The notes under the pieces were generated by a model. It was not told the origin of the DNA. It saw nothing but the letters and a program-made list of their open reading frames with translations, and did not search any database. Positions 10,507 through 24,383 of a stretch of 54,087 nucleotides of DNA are shown here, in pieces (position 1 is the first letter of the stretch; each line of letters begins with the position of its first letter). Source of the stretch: Nemertoderma westbladi (lineage: Eukaryota; Xenacoelomorpha; Nemertodermatida; Nemertodermatidae). The stretch is taken from positions 1 to 54,087 of the forward strand of contig JAUCBJ010006779.1 in assembly GCA_032718475.1 (NCBI GenBank), read 5' to 3'. A program made the position numbers and the translations under genes.

Positions 10507-13180
10507 CTAAGATTAACAAATTATGTTGAGTGAAATAAATGGGAATATAAGGAACATTGTTTTATGCTATTATTAGGACCGAGTAGCGAGACCTCTAGTA
10601 TTCACTACGTTATTAGGTCCCCGTAGCGAGACCTCTAGTATTCACTCCGTTATTAGGTACGAGTAGCGAGACCACTAGTATTCACTCCGTTATTAGGTAC
10701 GAGTAGCGAGACCTCTAGTATTCACTCCGTTATTAGGTACGAGTAGCGAGACCTCTAGTATTCACTCCGTTATTAGGTACGAGTAGCGAGACCTCTAGTA
10801 GTCACTCCGTTATTAGGTACGAGTAGCGAGACCTCTAGTATTCACTCCGTTATTAGGTACGAGTAGCGAGACCTCTAGTATTCACTCCGTTATTAGGTAC
10901 GAGTAGCGAGACCTCTAGTATTCACTCCGTTACTTTAGGTCCGCGTAGCGAGACCTCTAGTATTCACTCCGTTATTAGGTACGAGTAGCGAGACCTCTAG
11001 TATTCACTCCGTTATTAGGTACGAGTAGCGAGACCTCTAGTATTCACTCCGTTATTAGGTACGAGTAGCGAGACCTCTAGTATTCACTCCGTTATTAGGT
11101 ACGAGTAGCGAGACCTCTAGTATTCACTCCGTTATTAGGTCCGCGTAGCGAGACCTCTAGTATTCACTCCGTTATTAGGTACGAGTAGCGAGACCTCTAG
11201 TATTCACTCCGTTATTAGGTACGAGTAGCGAGACCTCTAGTATTCACTCCGTTATTAGGTACGAGTAGCGAGACCTCTAGTATTCACTCCGTTATTAGGT
11301 ACGAGTAGCGAGACCTCTAGTATTCACTCCGTTATTAGGTACGAGTAGCGAGACCTCTAGTATTCACTCCGTTATTAGGTACGAGTAGCGAGACCTCTAG
11401 TATTCACTCCGTTATTAGGTCCGCGTAGCGAGACCTCTAGTATTCACTCCGTTATTAGGTACGAGTAGCGAGACCTCTAGTATTCACTCCGTTATTAGGT
11501 ACGAGTAGCGAGACCTCTAGTATTCACTCCGTTATTAGGTACGAGTAGCGAGACCTCTAGTATTCACTCCGTTATTAGGTACGAGTAGCGAGACCTCTAG
11601 TATTCACTCCGTTATTAGGTACGAGTAGCGAGACCTCTAGTATTCACTCCGTTATTAGGTACGAGTAGCGAGACCTCTAGTATTCACTCCGTTATTAGGT
11701 ACGAGTAGCGAGACCTCTAGTATTCACTCCGTTATTAGGTACGAGTAGCGAGACCTCTAGTATTCACTCCGTTATTAGGTACGAGTAGCGAGACCTCTAG
11801 TATTCACTCCGTTATTAGGTACGAGTAGCGAGACCTCTAGTATTCACTCCGTTATTAGGTACGAGTAGCGAGACCTCTAGTATTCACTCCGTTATTAGGT
11901 ACGAGTAGCGAGACCTCTAGTATTCACTCCGTTATTAGGTACGAGTAGCGAGACCTCTAGTATTCACTCCGTTATTAGGTCCGCGTAGCGAGACCTCTAG
12001 TATTCACTCCGTTATTAGGTACGAGTAGCGAGACCTCTAGTATTCACTCCGTTATTAGGTCCGCGTAGCGAGACCTCTAGTATTCACTCCGTTATTAGGT
12101 ACGAGTAGCGAGACCTCTAGTATTCACTCCGTTATTAGGTACGAGTAGCGAGACCTCTAGTATTCACTCCGTTATTAGGTACGAGTAGCGAGACCTCTAG
12201 TATTCACTCCGTTATTAGGTACGAGTAGCGAGACCTCTAGTATTCACTCCGTTATTAGGTCCGAGTAGCGAGACCTCTAGTATTCACTCCGTTATTAGGT
12301 ACGAGTAGCGAGACCTCTAGTATTCACTCCGTTATTAGGTACGAGTAGCGAGACCTCTAGTATTCACTCCGTTATTAGGTCCGCGTAGCGAGACCTCTAG
12401 TATTCACTCCGTTATTAGGTACGAGTAGCGAGACCTCTAGTATTCACTCCGTTAGTAGGTCCGCGTAGCGAGACCTCTAGTATTCACTCCGTTATTAGGT
12501 ACGAGTAGCGAGACCTCTAGTATTCACTCCGTTATTAGGTACGAGTAGCGAGACCTCTAGTATTCACTCCGTTATTAGGTACGAGTAGCGAGACCTCTAG
12601 TATTCACTCCGTTATTAGGTACGAGTAGCGAGACCTCTAGTATTCACTCCGTTATTAGGTACGAGTAGCGAGACCTCTAGTATTCACTCCGTTATTAGGT
12701 CCGCGTAGCGAGACCTCTAGTATTCACTCCGTTATTAGGTACGAGTAGCGAGACCTCTAGTATTCACTCCGTTATTAGGTACGAGTAGCGAGACCTCTAG
12801 TATTCACTCCGTTATTAGGTCCGAGTAGCGAGACCTCTAGTATTCACTCCGTTATTAGGTCCGCGTAGCGAGACCTCTAGTATTCACTCCGTTATTAGGT
12901 ACGAGTAGCGAGACCTCTAGTATTCACTCCGTTATTAGGTACGAGTAGCGAGACCTCTAGTATTCACTCCGTTATTAGGTCCACGTAGCGAGACCTCTAG
13001 TATTCACTCCTTTATTAGGTACGAGTAGCGAGACCTCTAGTATTCACTCCGTTATTAGGTACGAGTAGCGAGACCTCTAGTATTCACTCCGTTATTAGGT
13101 ACGAGTAGCGAGACCTCTAGTATTCACTCCGTTATTAGGTACGAGTAGCGAGACCTCTAGTATTCACTCCGTTATTAGGT

Positions 13181-16100
13181 CCGAGTAGCGAGACCTCTAG
13201 TATTCACTCCGTTATTAGGTCCGCGAAGCGAGACCTCTAGTATTCACTCCGTTATTAGGTACGAGTAGCGAGACCTCTAATATCACTCCGTTAATAGGTA
13301 CGAGTAGCGAGACCTCTAGTATTCACTCCGTTATTAGGTCCACGTAGCGAGACCTCTAGTATTCACTCCTTTATTAGGTACGAGTAGCGAGACCTCTAGT
13401 ATTCACTCCGTTATTAGGTACGAGTAGCGAGACCTCTAGTATTCACTCCGTTATTAGGTACGAGTAGCGAGACCTCTAGTATTCACTCCGTTTGTAGGTC
13501 CGAGTAGCGAGACCTCTAGTATTCACTCCGTTATTAGGTCTGAGTAGCGAGACCTCTAGTATTCACTCCGTTATTAGGTCCGCGAAGCGAGACCTCTAGT
13601 ATTCACTCCGTTATTAGGTACGAGTAGTGAGACCTCTAGTATTCACTCCATTATTAGGTACGAGTAGCGAGACCTCTAGTATTCACTCCATTATAGGTAC
13701 GAGTAGCGAGACCTCTAGTATTCACTCCGCTATTAGGTACGAGTAGCGAGACCTCTAGTATTCACTCCGCTATTAGGTACGAGTAGCGAGACCTCTAGTA
13801 TTCACTCCGTTATTAGGTCCGCGTAGCGAGACCTCTAGTATTCACTCCGTTATTAGGTACGAGTAGCGAGACCTCTAGTATTCACTCCGCTATTAGGTAC
13901 GAGTAGCGAGACCTCTAGTATTCACTCCGTTATTAGGTACGAGTAGCGAGACCTCTAGTATTCACTCCGCTATTAGGTACGAGTAGCGAGACCTCTAGTA
14001 TTCACTCCGCTATTAGGTACGAGTAGCGAGACCTCTAGTATTCACTCCGTTATTAGGTCCGCGTAGCGAGACCTCTAGTATTCACTCCGTTATTAGGTAC
14101 GAGTAGCGAGACCTCTAGTATTCACTCCGCTATTAGGTACGAGTAGCGAGACCTCCAGTATTCACTCCGTTATTAGGTCCGAGTAGCGAGACCTCTAGTA
14201 TTCACTCCGTTATTAGGTACGAGTAGCGAGACCTCTAGTATTCACTCCGTTAGTAGGTACGAGTAGCGAGACCTCTAGTATTCACTCCGTTAGTAGGTAC
14301 GAGTAGCGAGACATCTAGTATTCACTCCGTTATTAGGTCCACGTAGCGAGACCTCTAGTATTCACTCCGTTAGTAGGTACGAGTAGCGAGACATCTAGTA
14401 TTCACTCCGTTAGTAGGTCCGCGTAGCGAGACCTCTAGTATTCACTCCGTTAGTAGGTCCGAGTAGCGAGACCTCTAGTATTCACTCCGTTATTAGGTAC
14501 GAGTAGCGAGACCTCTAGTATTCACTCCGTTATTAGGTCCGAGTAGCGAGACCTCTAGTATTCACTCCGTTATTAGGTACGAGTAGCGAGACCTCTAGTA
14601 TTCACTCCGTTAGTAGGTACGAGTAGCGAGACATCTAGTATTCACTCCGTTAGTAGGTCCGCGTAGCGAGACCTCTAGTATTCACTCCGTTAGTAGGTCC
14701 GAGTAGCGAGACCTCTAGTATTCACTCCGTTAGTAGGTCCGCGTAGCGAGACCTCTAGTATTCACTCCGTTAGTAGGTCCGAGTAGCGAGACCTCTAGTA
14801 TTCACTCCGTTATTAGGTACGAGTAGCGAGACCTCTAGTATTCACTCCGTTATTAGGTCCACGTAGCGAGACCTCTAGTATTCACTCCGTTATTAGGTAC
14901 GAGTAGCGAGACCTCTAGTATTCACTCCGTTAGTAGGTACGAGTAGCGAGACCTCTAGTATTCACTCCGTTAGTAGGTCCGCGTAGCGAGACCTCTAGTA
15001 TTCACTCCGTTAGTAGGTACGAGTAGCGAGACCTGTAGTATTCACTCCATTATTAGGTACGAGTAGCGAGATCTCTAGTATTCACTCCGTTATTAGGTAC
15101 GAGTAGCGAGACCTCTAGTATTGACTCCGTTAGTAGGTCCGCGTAGCGAGACCTCTAGTATTCACTCCATTAGTAGGTACGAGTAGCGAGACCTGTAGTA
15201 TTCACTCCGTTAGTAGGTCCGCGTAGCGAGATCTCTAGTATTCACTCCGTTATTAGGTACGAGTAGCGAGACCTCTAGTATTCACTCCGTTATTAGGTCC
15301 ACGTAGCAAGACCTCTAGTATTCACTCCGTTATTAGGTCCGAGTAGCGAGACCTCTAGTATTCACTCCGTTATTAGGTCCGAGTAGCGAGACCTCTAGTA
15401 TTCACTCCGTTATTAGGTACGAGTAGCGAGACCTCTAGTATTCACTCCGTTATTAGGTACGAGTAGCGAGACCTCTAGTATTCACTCCGTTATTAGGTAC
15501 GAGTAGCGAGACCTCTAGTATTCACTCCGTTATTAGGTACGCGTAGCGAGACCTCTAGTATTCACTCCGTTATTAGGTACGAGTAGCGAGACCTCTAGTA
15601 TTCACTCCGTTATTAGGTACGAGTAGCGAGACCTCTAGTATTCACTCCGTTATTAGGTACAAGTAGCGAGACCTCTAGTATTCACTCCGTTATTAGGTCC
15701 GAGTAGCGAGACCTCTAGTATTCACTCCGTTACTTTAGGTACGAGTAGCGAGACCTCTAGTATTCACTCCGTTATTAGGTACGAGTAGCGAGACCTCTAG
15801 TATTCACTCCGTTATTAGGTACAAGTAGCGAGACCTCTAGTATTCACTCCGTTATTAGGTCCGAGTAGCGAGACCTCTAGTATTCACTCCGTTATTAGGT
15901 CCGAGTAGCGAGACCTCTAGTATTCACTCCGTTATTAGGTCCGAGTAGCGAGACCTCTAGTATTCACTCCGTTATTAGGTCCGAGTAGCGAGACCTCTAG
16001 TATTCACTCCGTTATTAGGTACGAGTAGCGAGACCTCTAGTATTCACTCCGTTATTAGGTACGAGTAGCGAGACCTCTAGTATTCACTCCGTTATTAGGT

Positions 16101-19100
16101 ACAAGTAGCGAGACCTCTAGTATTCACTCCGTTATTAGGTCCGAGTAGCGAGACCTCTAGTATTCACTCCGTTATTAGGTACGAGTAGCGAGACCTCTAG
16201 TATTCACTCTGTTATTAGGTACGAGTAGCGAGACCTCTAGTATTCACTCTGTTATTAGGTACGAGTAGCGAGACCTCTAGTATTCACTCCGTTATTAGGT
16301 ACGAGTAGCGAGACCTCTAGTATTCACTCCGTTATTAGGTACGAGTAGCGAGACCTCTAGTATTCACTCCGTTATTAGGTCCGAGTAGCGAGACCTCTAG
16401 TATTCACTCCGTTTGTAGGTCCGAGTAGCGAGACCTCTAGTATTCACTCCGTTTGTAGGTACGAGTAGCGAGACCTCTAGTATCCACTCCGTTATTAGGT
16501 ACGAGTAGCGAGACCTCTAGTATTCACTCTGTTATTAGGTACGAGTAGCGAGACCTCTAGTATTCACTCTGTTATTAGGTACGAGTAGCGAGACCTCTAG
16601 TATTCACTCTGTTATTAGGTACGAGTAGCGAGACCTCTAGTATTCACTCTGTTATTAGGTACGAGTAGCGAGACCTCTAGTATTCACTCCGTTATTAGGT
16701 ACGAGTAGCGAGACCTCTAGTATTCACTCCGTTATTAGGTACGAGTAGCGAGACCTCTAGTATTCACTCCGTTATTAGGTACGAGTAGCGAGACCTCTAG
16801 TATTCACTCCGTTATTAGGTACGAGTAGCGAGACCTCTAGTATTCACTCCGTTATTAGGTCCGAGTAGCGAGACCTCTAGTATTCACTCCGTTATTAGGT
16901 CCGCGAAGCGAGACCTCTAGTATTCACTCCGTTATTAGGTACGAGTAGCGAGACCTCTAATATCACTCCGTTAATAGGTACGAGTAGCGAGACCTCTAGT
17001 ATTCACTCCGTTATTAGGTCCACGTAGCGAGACCTCTAGTATTCACTCCTTTATTAGGTACGAGTAGCGAGACCTCTAGTATTCACTCCGTTATTAGGTA
17101 CGAGTAGCGAGACCTCTAGTATTCACTCCGTTATTAGGTACGAGTAGCGAGACCTCTAGTATTCACTCCGTTTGTAGGTCCGAGTAGCGAGACCTCTAGT
17201 ATTCACTCCGTTATTAGGTCTGAGTAGCGAGACCTCTAGTATTCACTCCGTTATTAGGTCCGCGAAGCGAGACCTCTAGTATTCACTCCGTTATTAGGTA
17301 CGAGTAGTGAGACCTCTAGTATTCACTCCATTATTAGGTACGAGTAGCGAGACCTCTAGTATTCACTCCATTATAGGTACGAGTAGCGAGACCTCTAGTA
17401 TTCACTCCGCTATTAGGTACGAGTAGCGAGACCTCTAGTATTCACTCCGCTATTAGGTACGAGTAGCGAGACCTCTAGTATTCACTCCGTTATTAGGTCC
17501 GCGTAGCGAGACCTCTAGTATTCACTCCGTTATTAGGTACGAGTAGCGAGACCTCTAGTATTCACTCCGCTATTAGGTACGAGTAGCGAGACCTCTAGTA
17601 TTCACTCCGTTATTAGGTACGAGTAGCGAGACCTCTAGTATTCACTCCGCTATTAGGTACGAGTAGCGAGACCTCTAGTATTCACTCCGCTATTAGGTAC
17701 GAGTAGCGAGACCTCTAGTATTCACTCCGTTATTAGGTCCGCGTAGCGAGACCTCTAGTATTCACTCCGTTATTAGGTACGAGTAGCGAGACCTCTAGTA
17801 TTCACTCCGCTATTAGGTACGAGTAGCGAGACCTCCAGTATTCACTCCGTTATTAGGTCCGAGTAGCGAGACCTCTAGTATTCACTCCGTTATTAGGTAC
17901 GAGTAGCGAGACCTCTAGTATTCACTCCGTTAGTAGGTACGAGTAGCGAGACCTCTAGTATTCACTCCGTTAGTAGGTACGAGTAGCGAGACATCTAGTA
18001 TTCACTCCGTTATTAGGTCCACGTAGCGAGACCTCTAGTATTCACTCCGTTAGTAGGTACGAGTAGCGAGACATCTAGTATTCACTCCGTTAGTAGGTCC
18101 GCGTAGCGAGACCTCTAGTATTCACTCCGTTAGTAGGTCCGAGTAGCGAGACCTCTAGTATTCACTCCGTTATTAGGTACGAGTAGCGAGACCTCTAGTA
18201 TTCACTCCGTTATTAGGTCCGAGTAGCGAGACCTCTAGTATTCACTCCGTTATTAGGTACGAGTAGCGAGACCTCTAGTATTCACTCCGTTAGTAGGTAC
18301 GAGTAGCGAGACATCTAGTATTCACTCCGTTAGTAGGTCCGCGTAGCGAGACCTCTAGTATTCACTCCGTTAGTAGGTCCGAGTAGCGAGACCTCTAGTA
18401 TTCACTCCGTTAGTAGGTCCGCGTAGCGAGACCTCTAGTATTCACTCCGTTAGTAGGTCCGAGTAGCGAGACCTCTAGTATTCACTCCGTTATTAGGTAC
18501 GAGTAGCGAGACCTCTAGTATTCACTCCGTTATTAGGTCCACGTAGCGAGACCTCTAGTATTCACTCCGTTATTAGGTACGAGTAGCGAGACCTCTAGTA
18601 TTCACTCCGTTAGTAGGTACGAGTAGCGAGACCTCTAGTATTCACTCCGTTAGTAGGTCCGCGTAGCGAGACCTCTAGTATTCACTCCGTTAGTAGGTAC
18701 GAGTAGCGAGACCTGTAGTATTCACTCCATTATTAGGTACGAGTAGCGAGATCTCTAGTATTCACTCCGTTATTAGGTACGAGTAGCGAGACCTCTAGTA
18801 TTGACTCCGTTAGTAGGTCCGCGTAGCGAGACCTCTAGTATTCACTCCATTAGTAGGTACGAGTAGCGAGACCTGTAGTATTCACTCCGTTAGTAGGTCC
18901 GCGTAGCGAGATCTCTAGTATTCACTCCGTTATTAGGTACGAGTAGCGAGACCTCTAGTATTCACTCCGTTATTAGGTCCACGTAGCAAGACCTCTAGTA
19001 TTCACTCCGTTATTAGGTCCGAGTAGCGAGACCTCTAGTATTCACTCCGTTATTAGGTCCGAGTAGCGAGACCTCTAGTATTCACTCCGTTATTAGGTAC

Positions 19101-20540
19101 GAGTAGCGAGACCTCTAGTATTCACTCCGTTATTAGGTACGAGTAGCGAGACCTCTAGTATTCACTCCGTTATTAGGTACGAGTAGCGAGACCTCTAGTA
19201 TTCACTCCGTTATTAGGTATGCGTAGCGAGACCTCTAGTATTCACTCCGTTATTAGGTACGAGTAGCGAGACCTCTAGTATTCACTCCGTTATTAGGTAC
19301 GAGTAGCGAGACCTCTAGTATTCACTCCGTTATTAGGTACAAGTAGCGAGACCTCTAGTATTCACTCCGTTATTAGGTCCGAGTAGCGAGACCTCTAGTA
19401 TTCACTCCGTTACTTTAGGTACGAGTAGCGAGACCTCTAGTATTCACTCCGTTATTAGGTACGAGTAGCGAGACCTCTAGTATTCACTCCGTTATTAGGT
19501 ACAAGTAGCGAGACCTCTAGTATTCACTCCGTTATTAGGTCCGAGTAGCGAGACCTCTAGTATTCACTCCGTTATTAGGTCCGAGTAGCGAGACCTCTAG
19601 TATTCACTCCGTTATTAGGTCCGAGTAGCGAGACCTCTAGTATTCACTCCGTTATTAGGTCCGAGTAGCGAGACCTCTAGTATTCACTCCGTTATTAGGT
19701 ACGAGTAGCGAGACCTCTAGTATTCACTCCGTTATTAGGTACGAGTAGCGAGACCTCTAGTATTCACTCCGTTATTAGGTACAAGTAGCGAGACCTCTAG
19801 TATTCACTCCGTTATTAGGTCCGAGTAGCGAGACCTCTAGTATTCACTCCGTTATTAGGTACGAGTAGCGAGACCTCTAGTATTCACTCTGTTATTAGGT
19901 ACGAGTAGCGAGACCTCTAGTATTCACTCTGTTATTAGGTACGAGTAGCGAGACCTCTAGTATTCACTCCGTTATTAGGTACGAGTAGCGAGACCTCTAG
20001 TATTCACTCCGTTATTAGGTACGAGTAGCGAGACCTCTAGTATTCACTCCGTTATTAGGTCCGAGTAGCGAGACCTCTAGTATTCACTCCGTTTGTAGGT
20101 CCGAGTAGCGAGACCTCTAGTATTCACTCCGTTTGTAGGTACGAGTAGCGAGACCTCTAGTATCCACTCCGTTATTAGGTACGAGTAGCGAGACCTCTAG
20201 TATTCACTCTGTTATTAGGTACGAGTAGCGAGACCTCTAGTATTCACTCTGTTATTAGGTACGAGTAGCGAGACCTCTAGTATTCACTCTGTTATTAGGT
20301 ACGAGTAGCGAGACCTCTAGTATTCACTCTGTTATTAGGTACGAGTAGCGAGACCTCTAGTATTCACTCCGTTATTAGGTACGAGTAGCGAGACCTCTAG
20401 TATTCACTCCGTTATTAGGTACGAGTAGCGAGACCTCTAGTATTCACTCCGTTATTAGGTACGAGTAGCGAGACCTCTAGTATTCACTCCGTTATTAGGT
20501 ACGAGTAGCGAGACCTCTAGTATTCACTCCGTTATTAGGT
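13181..20540. repeat. Higher-order duplication: two 3,680-bp blocks (92 units each)
   Basis: Diagnostic variants recur exactly 3,680 bp apart: CTCTAATATCACTCC at 13276 and 16956, the GTTACTTT unit near 15730 and 19410, TATCCACTCC at 16481 and 20161, and GTTTGTAGGT at 16411 and 20091. The only difference I noticed is C at 15540 versus T at 19220. Confidence 0.9.
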
Positions 20541-20859
20541 ACGAGTAGCGAGACCTCTAGTATTCACTCCGTTATTAGGTCCGAGTAGCGAGACCTCTAG
20601 TATTCACTCCGTTTGTAGGTCCAAGTAGCGAGACCTCTAGTATTCACTCCGTTATTAGGTACGAGTAGCGAGACCTCTAGTATTCACTCCGTTATTAGGT
20701 CCGCGTAGCGAGACCTCTAGTATTCACTCCGTTATTAGGAACGAGTAGCGAGACCACTAGTATTCACTCCGTTATTAGGAACGAGTAGCGAGACCACTAG
20801 TATTCACTCCGTTTGTAGGTCCGAGTAGCGAGACCTCTAGTATTCACTCCGTTATTAGG

Positions 20860-22064
20860 TACGAGTAGCGAGACCTCTAGTATTCACTCCGTTATTAGGA
20901 ACGAGTAGCGAGACCACTAGTATTCACTCCGTTATTAGGAACGAGTAGCGAGACCACTAGTATTCACTCCGTTATTAGGTCCGAGTAGCGAGACCTCTAG
21001 TATTCACTCCGTTATTAGGTCCGAGTAGCGAGACCTCTAGTATTCACTCCGTTATTAGGTACGAGTAGCGAGACCTCTAGTATTCACTCCGTTATTAGGT
21101 CCGAGTAGCTAGACATCTAGTATTCACTCCGTTATTAGGTACGAGTAGCGAGACCTCTAGTATTCACTCCGTTATTAGGAACGAGTAGCGAGACCACTAG
21201 TATTCACTCCGTTATTAGGAACGAGTAGCGAGACCACTAGTATTCACTCCGTTATTAGGTCCGAGTAGCGAGACCTCTAGTATTCACTCCGTTATTAGGT
21301 ACGAGTAGCGAGACCTCTAGTATTCACTCCGTTATTAGGTACGAGTAGCGAGACCTCTAGTATTCACTCCGTTATTAGGTCCGCGTAGCGAGACCTCTAG
21401 TATTCACTCCGTTATTAGGTACGAGTAGCGAGACCTCTAGTATTCACTCCGTTACTTTAGGTACGAGTAGCGAGACCTCTAGTATTCACTCCGTTATTAG
21501 GTCCGAGTAGCGAGACCTCTAGTATTCACTCCGTTATTAGGTCCGAGTAGCGAGACCTCTAGTATTCACTCCGTTATTAGGTCCGAGTAGCGAGACCTCT
21601 AGTATTCACTCCGTTATTAGGTCCGAGTAGCGAGACCTCTAGTATTCACTCCGTTATTAGGTACGAGTAGCGAGACCTCTAGTATTCACTCCGTTATTAG
21701 GTCCGAGTAGCTAGACATCTAGTATTCACTCCGTTATTAGGTACGAGTAGCGAGACCTCTAGTATTCACTCCGTTATTAGGAACGAGTAGCGAGACCACT
21801 AGTATTCACTCCGTTATTAGGAACGAGTAGCGAGACCACTAGTATTCACTCCGTTATTAGGTCCGAGTAGCGAGACCTCTAGTATTCACTCCGTTATTAG
21901 GTACGAGTAGCGAGACCTCTAGTATTCACTCCGTTATTAGGTACGAGTAGCGAGACCTCTAGTATTCACTCCGTTATTAGGTCCGCGTAGCGAGACCTCT
22001 AGTATTCACTCCGTTATTAGGTACGAGTAGCGAGACCTCTAGTATTCACTCCGTTACTTTAGGT
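20860..22064. repeat. Second higher-order duplication with 602-bp period
   Basis: The rare unit CCGAGTAGCTAGACATC occurs at 21101 and 21703, and GTTACTTTAGG at 21451 and 22053. That is 15 units plus the 2-bp insertion. It is independent of the 3,680-bp block. Confidence 0.8.
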
Positions 22065-22176
22065 ACGAGTAGCGAGACCTCTAGTATTCACTCCGTTATT
22101 AGGTCCGAGTAGCGAGACCTCTAGTATTCACTCCGTTATTAGGTCCGAGTAGCGAGACCTCTAGTATTCACTCCGT

Positions 22177-22385
22177 CGTTGTTGTTGATTTCCAGATAGG
22201 TTTCAGTGTTATAAGGCTTCATACGGCTATGTGGCGAAGTTGGTATAGCGTTGGACTTGGAATCTCTAGGTACCGAGTTCAATCCCAGTTTCCGGTGAAT
22301 TTGTATTTGGTACTGTATTACGTAGGCTCATGCGTTAGTAGAGACTGACTTTTAAGCGATTTCGCACTTGTTAAACTCAATCTCT
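22177..22385 (+). mobile_element. tRNA-derived SINE copy with A and B boxes
   Basis: After GTTGTTGTTG the sequence holds a Pol III A box (TGGCGAAGTTGG, 22232-22243) and a B box (GAGTTCAATCC, 22275-22285) at tRNA spacing, with an anticodon-loop-like CTTGGAA between. The body continues to GCGTTAGTAGAGACTGAC and GCGATTTCGCACTTGTTA. The same body recurs at 28809-29032, so this is a dispersed family rather than a tRNA gene. No acceptor-stem pairing is evident. Confidence 0.75.
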
Positions 22386-23102
22386 ATGGGAGTTAGTGAT
22401 TACAATGAGAATCATTGTCTACCAAGAGATACTGAGACAATGATTTCAACGATTTATTTAAATATTATTTATAAAGCTCTGAACTGTAACTGAGTATCAC
22501 GGATGGATAGCTTCTTTTATATGTATATCTCGTACAGTACCTACTCCATTAATACTTCCTTTATCCTGCAGTTCTCGGTTAGTAATTGAATTTATGGGGG
22601 TTTTAGTACGTTGGGACATCGGAATATATATTGGGTATCATAAATTTTGAGATAACATTTAAAATCGGTTCTAGAACATCCAAATGGACATGTTTTACAA
22701 AACCAAACTCACGATTGTAGTGCTAAAGTTTCGAACCCTAGCAATCAATTTTGTTGGATACTGTGTTTTAATTTTATTTTATTTCATATTTTGGAGGAAA
22801 TTAAATAAATAATCAAATAGAGTCATGAATACCAGCCATTAATAATGTTTTTCGTGATTAAATAAACAAAAATTATGTTTAATTTTGGAATCAGCCGTTC
22901 TCTGGGGGAATTTTTTCATTGAAAAATGTCAAAATTAAAATTAAAAAAATTCATAATAACTAAATAAAATCATATATATATTTGGAAAACTACTTTTTGT
23001 TGGAGATATACGGAGAAAAAATATTCATTAAAGGACTTTCACTACAGACATTCCCAATTATAAACATAGAGAATGTCACCAGCACTCGTAGCTAAAAACT
23101 CC
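22386..23102. other. AT-rich intron DNA, nothing recognised
   Basis: This stretch between the SINE and the DNA transposon shows no convincing exon, RNA or repeat. Confidence 0.5.
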
Positions 23103-23456
23103 TAAGGAGTCTGTTTCACAAAATGGTCAACCAATGTGGTAAAAAATAAACTTTCGTTTTGCATATTTTTAGTAGTATATACCATTAGACTACATTTGAA
23201 AGTCTATAAAATTGAAAATAATTATTGGTTTTTGTTTAGTTATCTCAAATTACAAGCTGTACTAAAATTTACATTTTTTTCAATTTTCACACAAAAAATG
23301 GCAATAAATGCAAAATGTGTGATATATTTGTTATAAATAATATTATTAACAAAAAATTTTTTCAAGAAATTTTATTGAAATATTAGTAATGGCAAATTCA
23401 ATGATTGTGGCATAATTCGTTACGTATTTAGGCATGGCCAGCAGTTCCAAAACTCG

Positions 23457-23675
23457 TTCCGTCCGTTACTTCCGTCCGTTACCATGAGTTACAATTTTCA
23501 ACCTAATTGGAGTAGTGTAGCACAGAATAAATAGTCCAGGTTTTTTGTAAGTTCTAATTTATTGTTAGAACAATAAAACTGGAAGAAGTTGAACATTTAG
23601 GTGCAAAATAAATATTGTTTTTAATTCGACTAACTTTTATTCCGTCCGTTACCTATTTAATTTCCGTCCGTTACC
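23457..23675 (+). promoter_or_regulatory. Left subterminal repeats (four TCCGTCCGTTACC)
   Basis: Copies are at 23458-23470 (ending T), 23471-23483, 23641-23653 and 23663-23675, all in the same orientation. They are likely transposase binding sites by position and repetition. Confidence 0.65.
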
Positions 23676-24383
23676 TAATTAATTACCATATTGTGAAATT
23701 ACCATAAGCACAATATTTCTGTTCTAATAATTTGTATGGTGTACCTGTGTCCTGCATGCATTATATATATCATGGTGTGTATAGTGTGGTCTGTTGAAGT
23801 ATCTTATGTATACTCTTATTACTGATTGTATGATATGTTTAAATGTATAGAGCACATAATGTCCGGAAGTACCTTATATATATTATGTAGAAGTGACGGC
23901 TCTTTTACATGCTGACTCAGACATACATTTGTAATTAGCATTGCAGTTATGGGAAATTCCAAATTCCAGAGGAGGGAAATTCAAAACAGCTTTCATTGTG
24001 ACTGCTTGACTTGGGCTGCACCATATTGACATACAATACAGAAATAATAGTATAACTACCTAAATCAGACTTGATATTACTGCATGTACCTTGCATAGCC
24101 TGAACTTCATTATGACTTTTATCCCACTAAAGCTGAGATGTTAATTATACTGTGCAGCTATTTTATTTATACATAATTGAATTCCTAAAAATAGATTAAT
24201 TGCTGTGTTGAATTGAAAATTAAATTGACTTATTAATACATTAGGCCTAAGTTATTCATTCAAAATAAGTAGGCCTACCAGTTGTCCATAGGCCTATTAT
24301 ATCATTATCAACTAATAATCTAATTTCTACTATCAACTCATCGAATAAACTCGGAACTGTCTGCACCATCTGGGCTTATAGAA

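Larger units (their letters stand above)
10569..22176. repeat. 11.6-kb satellite array, 40-bp unit, about 290 copies
   Basis: The unit combines ACGAGTAGCGAGACCTCTAG and TATTCACTCCGTTATTAGGT. The common variants are A/C at the first base, CCGCG for ACGAG, and TTAGT or TTTGT for TTATT. A few units carry CTTT in GTTACTTTAGGT, two bases longer. It lies within intron 2 of the MIA-like gene and stops exactly where the SINE at 22177 begins. It contains no sustained coding frame. Confidence 0.98.

Noticed and set aside
10195-10533. 112-residue plus-strand ORF
   Set aside because: It overlaps MIA-like exon 3 in antisense and shows no recognisable family or ATG context.
10569-22176. CRISPR-like array
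   Set aside because: Units are contiguous with no unique spacers, and the setting is a eukaryotic intron. It is a satellite.
22225-22300. Functional tRNA gene
   Set aside because: It has A and B boxes but no convincing acceptor stem, and it is shared with a dispersed SINE body.
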